DNA of 64,000 nt, from contig NZ_JBNAGA010000002.1 of NCBI RefSeq assembly GCF_049800955.1, positions 1,240,001 through 1,304,000 of the forward strand. Reading direction: 5' to 3'. Positions 9,167 through 17,424 of this stretch are shown in pieces; the first letter of the stretch is position 1; the number at the start of each line of letters is the position of its first letter. The position numbers and the translations under genes were made by a program. Below the pieces are notes generated by a model that saw only the letters and a list, made by a program, of their open reading frames with translations, searched no databases and was not told where the DNA came from. Source of the DNA: JAKVBH01 sp049800955 (GTDB lineage: Bacteria; Pseudomonadota; Alphaproteobacteria; Rhodobacterales; Rhodobacteraceae).

Positions 9167-9367
9167 TCAATTACACTGCGAGGGCCGCGACTGGCATAGG
9201 ATGAGATTGCCAGCTGCGCCGATGATGGCGCCTTTGACTGGATCGCCCTCCAGAACCAGCGCACTTGCGGCGCCAACTGTCCCGCCGGCCAGTGTTTGCT
9301 CGCCCACAGTATAACCGCACGCGGCGAGAGTGAACAAACTGAGGTTGAGTAAGATGAATTTGCGCAT
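9167..9367 (-). CDS. Small lipoprotein with glycine-zipper-like segment
   Basis: A 66-residue protein with a lipoprotein signal peptide ending in lipobox LAAC (lipidated Cys17). The mature part has a glycine- and alanine-rich stretch (AGGTVGAASAL, then GAIIGAAGNLI) resembling glycine-zipper outer-membrane lipoproteins, and two more cysteines near the end. A GGAGA ribosome site lies about 10 bases before the ATG. It is one of three small lipoprotein genes between pccB and pccA on the same strand. Function unknown. Confidence 0.75.
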   Translation of the reverse strand: MRKFILLNLSLFTLAACGYTVGEQTLAGGTVGAASALVLEGDPVKGAIIGAAGNLILCQSRPSQCN

Positions 9368-9704
9368 CGTGAAGTCTCCGACTGTTGTGTGTCAGTAGGG
9401 AAATCTTCACGGCACATTGAGCGCGAACGCCAGTCACCAGATGGTGAGGTCCGATTTTCGGCTGGTCTTTGCTCTTTGCAAGTCTCTGAGAAAAAAGAAA
9501 AACCGGGCGGCAGCGAAGGGGATGCGCATAACCGCCCGGGTAGGGAAGGGTAACGGTGCTGCGCAAGCCAAGACTGGAGGGCCCGCACAACGTTAATAAA
9601 CACATCTTGCGCCGACGCAGGCGTCGAATCCAAGAACTGATGTTGTATGGCGTCAATTTCGGCGGCTGTCCGCGAGTCTTGATGCAACGTGCGCGGGAAT
9701 CTGC
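9368..9704. other. Intergenic stretch without a confident gene
   Basis: Contains a strong minus-strand terminator (listed separately) and, at its right end, the first codons of an open frame that overlaps the stop of the 9705-10061 gene by ATGA. That frame (start 9708) looks protein-like for about 55 codons but then runs through the terminator without a stop, so no gene is called. Confidence 0.5.
9484..9539 (-). terminator. Rho-independent terminator
   Basis: On the minus strand an 8-bp perfect stem (CCGGGCGG at 9503-9510 pairing with CCGCCCGG at 9532-9539) is followed by a T-rich tract, TTTTTCTTTTTT. It would end transcripts coming from the 9705-10061 gene. The loop is about 20 bases. Confidence 0.75.
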
Positions 9705-10061
9705 TCATATCAGGCTCCCATCAAAAGCATCCGGAAAGCTGCGACGCGCGACATCCTCGTCGATCACAAGCAAAGCGTCGTAGGACTCGGGATCAAAGGG
9801 ATCATCATAGGGCAGGACCTCACGGCCAAAGAGCCAGCTGAGCCTACCGGCATCCAAATTGCCGCGCGCGAAAGGCTCTGGCCCGAAATGCGCCCAAAGC
9901 GCAGCCATGAACCAAGCATCCGCGCGCTTGTCGGGCGGGCGTCTGTCGCGAAAGCGCTCTCGCGGCACAATTGCGGTCACCCCTTTGGGATTGGCGCGTC
10001 TGATGGTGAATTGGAAATCTGTGCCCGGCAATCTGGACGGGAAGCCGCGATGCTTGATCAT
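9705..10061 (-). CDS. Conserved-looking hypothetical protein
   Basis: A soluble protein of 118 residues with no signal peptide or membrane segment. It is rich in aromatic and acidic residues in its second half (WFMAALWAHFGPEPFARG, then LPYDDPFDPESYDALLVIDED). I do not recognise a domain. It sits between the small lipoprotein gene at 10143 and the terminator at 9484, all on the minus strand. The composition is typical of the surrounding core genes, so it is probably a real Rhodobacterales gene. Function unknown. Confidence 0.65.
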   Translation of the reverse strand: MIKHRGFPSRLPGTDFQFTIRRANPKGVTAIVPRERFRDRRPPDKRADAWFMAALWAHFGPEPFARGNLDAGRLSWLFGREVLPYDDPFDPESYDALLVIDEDVARRSFPDAFDGSLI

Positions 10062-10107
10062 AACGCACCTCGCAGCGGCGGAGGTGTCAGGCAGGCGGTT
10101 TGAGGGA

Positions 10108-10129
10108 GGACGGGCCCGAAAGCCCGTCC
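10108..10129 (-). terminator. Hairpin after the small lipoprotein gene
   Basis: Perfect 8-bp stem GGACGGGC / GCCCGTCC with a 6-base loop, placed 13 bases after the stop codon of the 10143-10289 gene. There is no long T tract, so it may be a weak terminator or a transcript-stabilising hairpin. Confidence 0.5.
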
Positions 10130-10142
10130 CCTGTATTTGGTC

Positions 10143-10289
10143 TTACTTGTATTTTCCGGTGTAGACGGGCTCTGTTGAGATCGGCTCCGGATCAACGACG
10201 ATAAACTCTTCCTGCTGCGATTCACGTGCGCAAGCGGAAACGGCCACAACGAGGCCAGCCATCGCCAGGAGCTTGAGGCTCTTCGACAT
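10143..10289 (-). CDS. Very small lipoprotein (48 residues)
   Basis: A 48-codon gene starting ATG TCG AAG AGC. It encodes a lipoprotein signal peptide with lipobox VSAC (lipidated Cys20) and a short acidic mature part ending in YTGKYK. AGGAG lies 7 bases before the start. A hairpin follows the stop. The complete signal peptide, ribosome site and terminator together make it a credible gene despite its size. Function unknown; it is a third small lipoprotein in the pccB-pccA interval. Confidence 0.72.
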   Translation of the reverse strand: MSKSLKLLAMAGLVVAVSACARESQQEEFIVVDPEPISTEPVYTGKYK

Positions 10290-10503
10290 GTTTTACTCCT
10301 GTCAGTCAAAACAGGCGCGCTTGTGGACAAACCGGCCAAGCGCACCTGCAACTTTTGATAGGTCACTAGGGTGTAACCAAGATCAAGAGTAGCGGATAAG
10401 CTCCCGAAAATATACGTTTTCTCGAGTTGCCCACAGGGCTGTGGCGCGCAGGCATCAAATTCCGCTCGCGCTTTGCGTCCCGCCGCTACATCTTGTGGAT
10501 GCA

Positions 10504-10971
10504 TCAGTATAGCTCCCAGATGCAGCGGCCGTTTTCGATGCGATAAACCTCGAAATACTGCGCGACCTCGGCATTGATTTCGCCAAATGACAGCGGAGCG
10601 GCTGATAAAGAGACAACAATGCGGTCTGGAATTTCGCTCAAGCCATCGCGTTTCGGCAGGGCATCTGTTTCGCACAGAAACGTCATGTCCTCGAGAATCG
10701 CATCAATGTCCTGCGGCGCGTTCACATGTGGAGCGACGTAGCGGGCGCGCAGAACGCTGCCTTCTGTGTCTGCGTCCTCAAGGTACTCCAGCACCGTGAC
10801 ATCATGGCCTGACGGCACAGTGAGCGGTGTTGCCCAGATCGGTGCGGCGATACTGGCGAGCGTCAGGAATAATCCGCAGCCCCAGCCCCTTTGCAGGGCT
10901 CCTCCCGCCGGGGCTGCGCAGCATGCACAGGACAGGCCGTGTGCCGCTGTATGTCCGGGCGCGCTGATCAT
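10504..10971 (-). CDS. Secreted hypothetical protein (DUF6497-like)
   Basis: A protein of 155 residues whose N-terminal part holds a hydrophobic segment (CGLFLTLASIAAPIWA, about residues 32-47) that looks like a signal peptide. The true start may therefore be internal, and the first about 25 residues are doubtful. The mature part has TFLCETDALP and RCIWELY with two cysteines that could form a disulphide. It resembles a Rhodobacteraceae family that I recall as DUF6497; this is not verified. It overlaps the cupin gene by four bases (ATGA), so the two are translationally coupled. Function unknown. Confidence 0.65.
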   Translation of the reverse strand: MISAPGHTAAHGLSCACCAAPAGGALQRGWGCGLFLTLASIAAPIWATPLTVPSGHDVTVLEYLEDADTEGSVLRARYVAPHVNAPQDIDAILEDMTFLCETDALPKRDGLSEIPDRIVVSLSAAPLSFGEINAEVAQYFEVYRIENGRCIWELY

Positions 10972-11366
10972 GGCGCGTCCTCTTCGTGCGTTTCAAACTC
11001 TGCGGGGCTTGTGATCTCGATCAGTTCCATATCGTCGGAATGCCGGACCTCACGATGCTTGATCCCCGGCGGTTGCAGAACGCAGGAGCCTTCACGAAGC
11101 AGATGTTCTCTGCTGTCTTCATATTCAAAGACCACCCACCCTTTTGTGACATAGACCATCTGGAAATCCAGCGTATGGCTGTGCCAGGCTGCAGGACTTT
11201 CCATACCGGGAACTGCGCGGATCACATGCGCACCATAGGCCCCGCCCGTTGCTTCAGTGATGCCAAGTTGACGGTATTCAAAGAACGGCCGCAGCCCTGC
11301 GCCCTCGAACTTCCCGTCATCGGCATGGGCAATGGTGAACGCTTGGTTTTTCCATAGCTTGGGCAT
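10968..11366 (-). CDS. Cupin domain protein
   Basis: A single-domain cupin of 132 residues. The first cupin motif is seen in AAWHSHTLDFQMVYVTKGW (histidines and glutamine that can hold a metal). The second lies in GSCVLQPPGIKHREVRH (about residues 92-109, with the final metal-binding histidine). Such proteins bind small acids or act as simple dioxygenases or isomerases; the substrate cannot be read from the sequence. It lies 52 bases downstream of pccB on the same strand and is coupled to the next gene, so it may be expressed with the propionyl-CoA genes. Confidence 0.82.
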   Translation of the reverse strand: MPKLWKNQAFTIAHADDGKFEGAGLRPFFEYRQLGITEATGGAYGAHVIRAVPGMESPAAWHSHTLDFQMVYVTKGWVVFEYEDSREHLLREGSCVLQPPGIKHREVRHSDDMELIEITSPAEFETHEEDAP

Positions 11367-11418
11367 GGCTTAAGTCTCGGTTGGATCGTGTTGCTCGCGG
11401 ATCTCGGGCAGTCAGGCG

Positions 11419-12951
11419 TCAGAGCGGGATGTTGTCGTGCTTCTTCCAAGGCATGGACTGCTTTTTCTTGCGAAGGGCTGCAAAGGCGCGTGCGACGCGT
11501 TTGCGTGTCGAACGGGGCTGGATAACCTCATCGATGAACCCGCGCTCGGCGGCCACGAAGGGATTGGCAAATCGGTCTTCGTATTCAGCAGTATGGGCCG
11601 CGAGCTTCTCGGGATCGCCCAGATCAGCGCGATGGATGATCTCTGTTGCGCCTTTGGCGCCCATGACGGCGATTTCGGAGGTCGGCCATGCGTAATTCAC
11701 ATCCGCGCGGAGGTGTTTCGAGGCCATAACCACGTAGGCGCCGCCGTAGCTCTTGCGGGTGATGAGCGTCACCTTGGGAACGGTCGCCTCGCCATAGGCA
11801 AACAGCAGTTTCGCACCGTGTTTGATGACGCCGCCGTATTCCTGGCTTGTGCCCGGCAGGAAGCCCGGAACGTCAACAAGGGTCAGGATCGGGATCTCGA
11901 AGGCGTCGCAGAAGCGCACGAAGCGTGCGGCTTTCCGGGCGCTGTCGATGTCGAGGACACCGGCCAGAACCATGGGCTGGTTTGCAACGACGCCCACAGT
12001 CTGGCCTTCGAGGCGGATGAAGCCTGTGATGATGTTCTTGGCGTAGTCTTCCTGAATTTCGAAGAAATCAGCCTCGTCGCCGATCTTCAGGATCAATTCC
12101 TTCATGTCGTAGGGCGTGTTCGGGTTTTCCGGAACCAGCGTATCGAGGCTGGGCTCTATGCGCAGTGGATCGTCGAAGAAAGGGCGCACCGGGGGTTTTT
12201 CGCGGTTGCTGAGCGGCAGAAAGTCAATCAGCCGGCGCGTCTCGGCAATGGCTTGTACGTCATTTTCAAAGGCTGCATCTGCGACGGAGCTCTTTTTGGT
12301 GTGGGTTGAGGCGCCGCCGAGTTCTTCTGCTGTGACCTGCTCGTTCGTTACGGTTTTGACGACGTCGGGGCCGGTCACGAACATGTAGGAGCTGTCTTTC
12401 ACCATGAAGATGAAGTCGGTCATCGCCGGCGAATAGACCGCACCGCCCGCACAGGGCCCCATGATGAGCGAGATTTGCGGCACAACCCCGGAGGCCATGA
12501 TATTGCGCTGGAAGACTTCGCCATACCCTGCGAGGCTATCGACGCCTTCCTGAATGCGCGCGCCGCCGGAATCGTTGATCCCAATGACCGGCGCGCCGTT
12601 TTGCATGGCCATATCCATGATCTTGCAAATCTTCGACGCATGCGTGGCCGAAACCGAACCACCCAGCACAGTAAAATCCTGGCTGAAGACATAAACCATG
12701 CGACCGTTGACCGTGCCCCATCCGGTGACAACGCCGTCGCCTGCCGGGCGGTTTTTCTCCATGCCGAAATCAGTGCAGCGATGGGAAACAAACATATCGT
12801 ATTCTTCGAAAGATCCTTCATCGAGAAGTAGCTCGATGCGTTCGCGGGCCGTGAGCTTGCCTTTGGCGTGCTGACTGTCGACGCGCTTTTGTCCGCCGCC
12901 TTGCCGTGCGCTGTCGCGACGGTTCTCAAGCTCTGTCAGGATATCTTTCAT
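11419..12951 (-). CDS. pccB: Propionyl-CoA carboxylase beta subunit (carboxyltransferase)
   Basis: Carboxyltransferase that moves CO2 from biotin on PccA to propionyl-CoA, giving methylmalonyl-CoA. The 510 residues contain the crotonase-type N-domain (GGSVSATHASKI, INDSGGARIQEGVDSL, oxyanion-hole glycines in MGPCAGGAVYSPAMTDF) and the C-domain (DVPGFLPGTSQEYGG, RKSYGGAYVVM). The frame is open for 28 codons upstream, but I chose the ATG at 12951, which begins MKDILTELENRR as in known PccB proteins. The upstream region carries two TTTGCAAA operators. It heads the minus-strand pcc cluster. Confidence 0.95.
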   Translation of the reverse strand: MKDILTELENRRDSARQGGGQKRVDSQHAKGKLTARERIELLLDEGSFEEYDMFVSHRCTDFGMEKNRPAGDGVVTGWGTVNGRMVYVFSQDFTVLGGSVSATHASKICKIMDMAMQNGAPVIGINDSGGARIQEGVDSLAGYGEVFQRNIMASGVVPQISLIMGPCAGGAVYSPAMTDFIFMVKDSSYMFVTGPDVVKTVTNEQVTAEELGGASTHTKKSSVADAAFENDVQAIAETRRLIDFLPLSNREKPPVRPFFDDPLRIEPSLDTLVPENPNTPYDMKELILKIGDEADFFEIQEDYAKNIITGFIRLEGQTVGVVANQPMVLAGVLDIDSARKAARFVRFCDAFEIPILTLVDVPGFLPGTSQEYGGVIKHGAKLLFAYGEATVPKVTLITRKSYGGAYVVMASKHLRADVNYAWPTSEIAVMGAKGATEIIHRADLGDPEKLAAHTAEYEDRFANPFVAAERGFIDEVIQPRSTRKRVARAFAALRKKKQSMPWKKHDNIPL

Positions 12952-13024
12952 GTGGGGCGTCCCTTTTGATCTCAGCTTGGGCCGCACCATACTGGCGACG
13001 AGGGGCGCTACAAGAAAATTTGGG

Positions 13025-13069
13025 CAAATTTGCAAATCAGTCTTCTAGACCGCATGCAAATTTGCAAAT
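13025..13069. promoter_or_regulatory. PccR-type operator pair upstream of pccB
   Basis: Two copies of GCAAATTTGCAAAT are visible at about 13024-13037 and 13056-13069; each contains the palindrome TTTGCAAA (13029-13036 and 13061-13068) with a flanking half site. TTTGCAAA is the core I recall for PccR of Rhodobacter sphaeroides, which controls pccB and mcmA in response to propionyl-CoA. The regulator gene is 1.3 kb away. The sites lie between divergent pccB and the MFS gene and could control either. Confidence 0.75.
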
Positions 13070-13136
13070 CTGTTAAGTTGATCGCCGGGGTGACGCTTTG
13101 GTGGACAACGGTCCGGCCGGGACGTAGCACAATTGA

Positions 13137-14357
13137 ATGAAACAACCGCCAATCGTACGTTTTCTTGACCCTACGACAGCGCCGCACATCGCGACGCTCA
13201 TCCTGTTGTCGGGCATGTCCGCCCTTGTGATGAACATTTTTCTGCCGTCGCTGCCGCGCATGACGGCGTATTTTGAGACTGATTACCGCCTGATGCAGCT
13301 TTCTGTCGCAGTCTATCTCGGCGTGAATGCCGTGCTTCAGCTGATCGTGGGGCCCCTGTCGGACAAGGTGGGGCGGCGGCCTGTGGTCTTGTATGGTGTT
13401 GCCTTGTTTGTGCTGGCGACCATCGGGTGTTTGCTGGCGACCAATGTCTGGATGTTTCTTGCGTTTCGCATGGCGCAGGCGGTCGTCGTTGTGGCGATGG
13501 TGCTGTCGCGGGCGGTGGTGCGAGACATGGTCGATCAGGATCAGGCCGCGTCGATGATCGGGTATGTCACCATGGGCATGGCGGTCGTTCCAATGATTGG
13601 CCCGGCCATCGGCGGTGTCCTGGATGAGGCCTTCGGGTGGCAATCCAGTTTCGTGTTGCTGGCGCTTCTGGGCTGTTTTGTTCTCTGGCTGTCATGGCGC
13701 GATCTGGGGGAGACCCACACGCCGTCCGGGCAATCCATGTGGCGGCAATTCGCGGAATATCCCGAGTTGCTGCGCAGCCCGCGCTTTTGGGGCTATGCGC
13801 TGGCCGCGGCCTGTTCGTCAGGCGCCTTCTTCTCCTATCTCGGCGGCGCGCCATTTGTCGGGTCAGAGGTTTTTGGTCTGAGCCCTGCAGTGCTGGGCTT
13901 TTTCTTCGGCGCGCCTGCGATGGGCTATTTCCTTGGCAATTGGATGTCTGGCCGGTTTTCCGCCCGGGTCGGGGTCAATCGCATGGTCCTGTGGGGCACC
14001 TATATCAATGCGGCTGGCATCATCTTGTCGATCACTTGTTTCTCTCTGGGGTTCGGGACGCCGCTCGTGTTTTTCGGCTGCATGACGTTTGTCGGTCTCG
14101 GCAATGGGATGTCCATCGCCAATGCGACCGCCGGTTTGTTGTCAGTTCGGCCTCACCTGGCGGGAACGGCGAGCGGTCTTGGTGGCTCGATCATGCTGGG
14201 CGGCGGGGCGTGCCTCTCGGCGCTGGCTGGTGCGCTTCTTGCGCCCGAAACGGGGGCTTGGCCGCTGCTTTGGCTGCAATTGGCGACGGCATTGGCGGCG
14301 ATTGTTTCTATTTGGTCGGTGATCCTTCGCGAGAGACAGCTGGGCATTGGCCGCTGA
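13137..14357 (+). CDS. MFS drug/solute efflux transporter (Bcr/CflA type)
   Basis: Inner-membrane protein of 406 residues with 12 predicted transmembrane segments. The major facilitator signature between helices 2 and 3 is GPLSDKVGRRPVVLYG (about residues 71-86), and the motif after helix 5 is GPAIGGVLDEAFGWQSSF, both typical of the Bcr/CflA multidrug/H+ antiporter group. It is divergent from pccB across the TTTGCAAA operator region and directly upstream of the regulator gene. The substrate is unknown; export of an organic acid or drug is possible. Confidence 0.85.
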   Translation: MKQPPIVRFLDPTTAPHIATLILLSGMSALVMNIFLPSLPRMTAYFETDYRLMQLSVAVYLGVNAVLQLIVGPLSDKVGRRPVVLYGVALFVLATIGCLLATNVWMFLAFRMAQAVVVVAMVLSRAVVRDMVDQDQAASMIGYVTMGMAVVPMIGPAIGGVLDEAFGWQSSFVLLALLGCFVLWLSWRDLGETHTPSGQSMWRQFAEYPELLRSPRFWGYALAAACSSGAFFSYLGGAPFVGSEVFGLSPAVLGFFFGAPAMGYFLGNWMSGRFSARVGVNRMVLWGTYINAAGIILSITCFSLGFGTPLVFFGCMTFVGLGNGMSIANATAGLLSVRPHLAGTASGLGGSIMLGGGACLSALAGALLAPETGAWPLLWLQLATALAAIVSIWSVILRERQLGIGR

Positions 14358-14358
14358 A

Positions 14359-14388
14359 TTTGCAAACATGCGCGGGCGTGATTGCAAA
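14359..14388 (+). promoter_or_regulatory. Operator upstream of the regulator gene
   Basis: A perfect TTTGCAAA at 14359-14366 and a TTGCAAA at 14382-14388 lie between the MFS stop codon and the GTG start of the regulator at 14399. They match the pccB operator and suggest autoregulation. No clear -35/-10 pair was assigned. Confidence 0.65.
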
Positions 14389-14398
14389 GGATGCTAAT

Positions 14399-15799
14399 GT
14401 GGCAGTACAGAAACTCTACGCCGGGGCAAAGCTGCGTGAAGTGAGGACGCGTCTGGGACTGACGCAGAAAGACTTCGCGGCCAAGCTTGGCGTCTCCTTG
14501 CCCTACATCAACCAGATGGAGAACAACAACCGGCCGCTGAGCACGTCTGTCGTTCTCGCCCTGGTTCAGGAATTTGGCTTTGATGTTGCAGAGCTGAATG
14601 CGGGAGAAACAGAGCGGATCGTATCGGATATGCGCGAGGTCTTCGCGGATCCGCTGTTCGGGGAGCAGGGGCCAGCGCTGGCCGATCTGAGGCTGACCGC
14701 GTCCAATGCCCCAACAGTCGCTCGTGCGATCCTCGAGCTGCACGCGGCCTATCGTCAAACCCACGAACGTCTTGCCTCCCTCGACGCCGCATTGGGGCGG
14801 GAAGGGGGCGCGACCCTACAGCTGAGCGCGTGGGAAGAGGTTCGGGATTTCTTTCATTATTGCGACAATTACATCGACGCCGTGGATCGTGCGGCGGAAC
14901 GTTTCGCCGAAACCGCGCCGCGCGGTGATGTGGCGGAAGCGGCCGAGACATGGTTGGCGCGTCAGGGGGTTAGAGTTGAGTACCGCGATACCCAACAGCT
15001 GCGCCATTTTGATCGGCATGCCGGACTTCTGACGCTATCGATGCGCACCGCCCCTGAGACGCGGGTGTTTCAGCTTTTGTTGCAAACAGCCCTGTTGTCG
15101 CAGCATCAGTTGTTGCAGGCCACGCTCGATCTGGCACGGTTTCAATCCGACACGGCACGAGACATCGCCCTGATTGGTTTGGCCAACTACTTTGCTGGTG
15201 CCGCGCTCATGCCCTACGGTGCGTTCCTGCAGGCCGCGCGGGAGACGCGCCACGATCTGGAACGGCTCGCGACGCGGTTTGGCACCTCGATCGAACAAGT
15301 GGCCCACAGGCTTTCGACGCTGCAGCGCCCCGGGGCCAAAGGCATTCCCTTTTTCTTCGTGCGTGTGGATCAGGCGGGGGCCATCACGAAGCGCCATTCT
15401 GCAACGCGCTTGCAATTCGCGCGCTACGGTGGCGGCTGCCCCCTTTGGAACGTGCACCGTGCGTTCGAGACACCGGGCCGGTTTCTGAGGCAGCTGGCAG
15501 AAACGCCGGACGGGGTGCGTTACATCTCCATTGCGCGGGACATCTCCAAATCCGGTGGCAGCTACGGTGCGCCGGTGCGTCGGTATGCGATGGCGTTGGG
15601 TTGTGAGATCACACATGCGCAAGCGCTGTGTTATGCGGATGATCTCGATCTGGGGGCAGAGGCGACGTTTGAACCAATCGGTATCTCGTGCCGCATTTGT
15701 GAGCGGGTGGGATGTCATCAAAGAGCGATCCCCCCGCTCGAACAGCAGGTGCATATCAACCCCGATCAACGGGATATTCTGCCCTACCGATTGACGTGA
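14399..15799 (+). CDS. pccR: Short-chain fatty acyl-CoA regulator (PccR-type ScfR)
   Basis: A 466-residue regulator with an N-terminal XRE/Cro helix-turn-helix (LREVRTRLGLTQKDFAAKLG, residues about 9-28) and a long ligand-sensing region of the DUF2083/ScfR family. A cysteine-containing C-terminus follows (CRICERVGCHQRAIPP). It probably senses propionyl-CoA or a related acyl-CoA and activates pccB, mcmA and itself. The frame is open far upstream through the MFS gene; I chose the GTG at 14399 because the protein then starts MAVQKLYAG, just before the first HTH helix, and because operators sit directly upstream. The ligand is inferred from family and location. Confidence 0.88.
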   Translation: MAVQKLYAGAKLREVRTRLGLTQKDFAAKLGVSLPYINQMENNNRPLSTSVVLALVQEFGFDVAELNAGETERIVSDMREVFADPLFGEQGPALADLRLTASNAPTVARAILELHAAYRQTHERLASLDAALGREGGATLQLSAWEEVRDFFHYCDNYIDAVDRAAERFAETAPRGDVAEAAETWLARQGVRVEYRDTQQLRHFDRHAGLLTLSMRTAPETRVFQLLLQTALLSQHQLLQATLDLARFQSDTARDIALIGLANYFAGAALMPYGAFLQAARETRHDLERLATRFGTSIEQVAHRLSTLQRPGAKGIPFFFVRVDQAGAITKRHSATRLQFARYGGGCPLWNVHRAFETPGRFLRQLAETPDGVRYISIARDISKSGGSYGAPVRRYAMALGCEITHAQALCYADDLDLGAEATFEPIGISCRICERVGCHQRAIPPLEQQVHINPDQRDILPYRLT

Positions 15800-15805
15800 T
15801 GTGGT

Positions 15806-16042
15806 TTACTTGGACAGAGCCTGCCAGATGGCGTCTTTCAGCGCGGCGCGCCGTTTGCGAAGATCGGTCTCGGCTAGTTGCTCCATGGGTTCCACATTTG
15901 TTTCCGCGCGATGAACGGCTCGGTTGAGGTCGTGGTATTCATCGGCCAAACGGGCGAAATGCGCGTCGGATTGCTTCAGTTGCGAAATCAATTCCGCCTT
16001 GTCGGGAAATTCGGCCACCAGATCGTGTGGTGTATGTGACAT
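15806..16042 (-). CDS. YdcH family (DUF465) small helical protein
   Basis: A 78-residue, highly charged, all-helical protein beginning MSHTPHDLVAEFPDKAELI, typical of the YdcH/DUF465 family whose members form small coiled coils. The frame extends 24 codons upstream, but the ATG at 16042 has a good GGAG ribosome site 4 bases before it and matches the family N-terminus. It converges with the regulator gene with only 6 bases between stop codons. Function of the family is unknown. Confidence 0.85.
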   Translation of the reverse strand: MSHTPHDLVAEFPDKAELISQLKQSDAHFARLADEYHDLNRAVHRAETNVEPMEQLAETDLRKRRAALKDAIWQALSK

Positions 16043-16202
16043 TTCGCTCCTCCATTCTGTTGTTGCTGGCTTATCATTGGCGCGAGTCGGCTCCGGCGCC
16101 ATGATGCGGATCAAACCACGCAGGTTTTGGGAAAATCCCTCTGGACACCGGATAGGCCTGCGTCTAGAACGCGGCTCACCCGAAGGCGTCGCCTTCTCCC
16201 GT

Positions 16203-16277
16203 GCCCGGGTAGCTCAGGGGTAGAGCAGTGGATTGAAAATCCTCGTGTCGGTGGTTCGATTCCGCCCCCGGGCACCA
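16203..16277 (+). tRNA. tRNA-Phe (anticodon GAA)
   Basis: The 75-base gene folds with acceptor stem GCCCGGG/CCCGGGC, D-arm around AGCTCAGGGGTAGAGC, anticodon loop TTGAAAA (GAA at 16235-16237), T-arm GGTTCGATTCC and an encoded CCA end. Its 3' half (16233-16277) is duplicated at 33199-33243, and its last 15 bases at 54730-54744, which marks it as the integration site for the island. The gene itself is intact. Confidence 0.97.
16233..16277 (+). repeat. att site, left (in tRNA-Phe)
   Basis: The 45-base block from the anticodon loop to the CCA end of tRNA-Phe, identical to 33199-33243. The base before it differs between copies, which sets the left border of the identity. Confidence 0.88.
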
Positions 16278-16308
16278 TTTAACAAGCTGATATAATTGTT
16301 TTTTCTGC

Positions 16309-17424
16309 TCATGACTGATCCTCGTTTCGGTCAGGTTTGACGCTTTTCTGCAAAGGTTTGACGCTTGCGGCCCGCCTTCGGTTCTCTTCTTCCAATGTCG
16401 CCATGGTCTCGCGGTTCTTGTCGGCAAGGTTCGCAGAGCGCGAATAGTGCCGGGCCATGGACGGTGTTTTCTGCCCTAGAAGGTCCGCGATGCGGCGTTC
16501 GTCTAGGCCTGCTTCGCGTAAAGTCGTGGCAACCGTGTGCCGCAAGCCCTTGAGGGTCAGGCCTTTTTCGATAAGGCCTTCATTCTCAAGGGCGGATTTG
16601 AAGCGGTGCCAGACAGTTGAAAAGCCGTTGTAGGTCCATGCTTCGCCACGCGAATTGGAAAGAACGGTTTCGGCATCGTGATCCGGCATACGGCCAAGAG
16701 CAGCCTGCAACGTCGGACTAACCGGAATCGCGACCTCTTCGCCCGTCTTGCCGCGCACGCCCCAGATCGTGCCGTCATCAACCTGATCCTTTCGCAATCG
16801 AAGAGCGTCGGATGGATCGAGGCCGGTGTTCATCATCAAGGCAAGGGCCACGCGCACATGAGGCTTGGCCTTGCCGAGGACCGTATCGCGCTCTTCGATG
16901 GTCCAGGGCCGGTTAGCATAGGCGCGGTCGCGTGGTCGGCGCTTCGGGATCACGTCTTTCGCAAAGTTCGCCGAGATCAGACCCTTCGGAATGTTGTAGC
17001 GAAAGACCTCGCTCAGAAGCGTGCGCACCATGTTTGCCCGCCGCCAACCGATCTTCTTCGCGGCCTTGTCGTGAATGCCAGCAATCAACGGCGTATCGAT
17101 CACATGGATTGGCGTGTCACGGATCGCTTCAAGGAAGTCCGCGCACTTTCGGTAATCACGTCGCGTGGCTTCGGCCAAGTTTTGATAGTGCTCGGTTTCA
17201 AAGTAGGACTGGATCAACCCACCAAGCGTTCCGGCTTTCGGTGCCTTCGCCCGCTGTGCCTCGGCGATGGCACGGATCGTCTCGCATTCAGCGAAGAATT
17301 CAGCGGAACCAATGGGCGCGTGGGTAAGGTCAACCTTGTGGCCGGTCTCGCGGTGATAGCATCGTTGTTTGCCGTGCCGGTCCTTGAAAATCTTGAATCC
17401 TTTGACCCGCACCTGTGTCATCAA
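16309..17424 (-). CDS. int: Tyrosine recombinase (integrase of element 1)
   Basis: A 371-residue phage-type integrase with an N-terminal SAM-like core-binding domain (about 60-160) and a C-terminal catalytic domain. The C-terminal pattern is LKGLRHTVATTLREAG and PSMARHYSRSA, giving the second arginine and the tyrosine nucleophile. The first box reads MNTGLDPSDALRL, where many integrases have TGLR. The residue before GLR is Lys-Gly rather than His-x, and Gln stands where the second His usually is, so the catalytic set is atypical. It is transcribed towards the tRNA, 31 bases from att, and overlaps the next upstream gene by four bases. Confidence 0.9.
   Translation of the reverse strand: MMTQVRVKGFKIFKDRHGKQRCYHRETGHKVDLTHAPIGSAEFFAECETIRAIAEAQRAKAPKAGTLGGLIQSYFETEHYQNLAEATRRDYRKCADFLEAIRDTPIHVIDTPLIAGIHDKAAKKIGWRRANMVRTLLSEVFRYNIPKGLISANFAKDVIPKRRPRDRAYANRPWTIEERDTVLGKAKPHVRVALALMMNTGLDPSDALRLRKDQVDDGTIWGVRGKTGEEVAIPVSPTLQAALGRMPDHDAETVLSNSRGEAWTYNGFSTVWHRFKSALENEGLIEKGLTLKGLRHTVATTLREAGLDERRIADLLGQKTPSMARHYSRSANLADKNRETMATLEEENRRRAASVKPLQKSVKPDRNEDQS

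Noticed and set aside
8839..9708. 289-codon minus-strand frame spanning two lipoprotein genes
   Set aside because: Only its first about 55 codons look like protein; the rest passes through a terminator and overlaps two better-supported genes in another frame.
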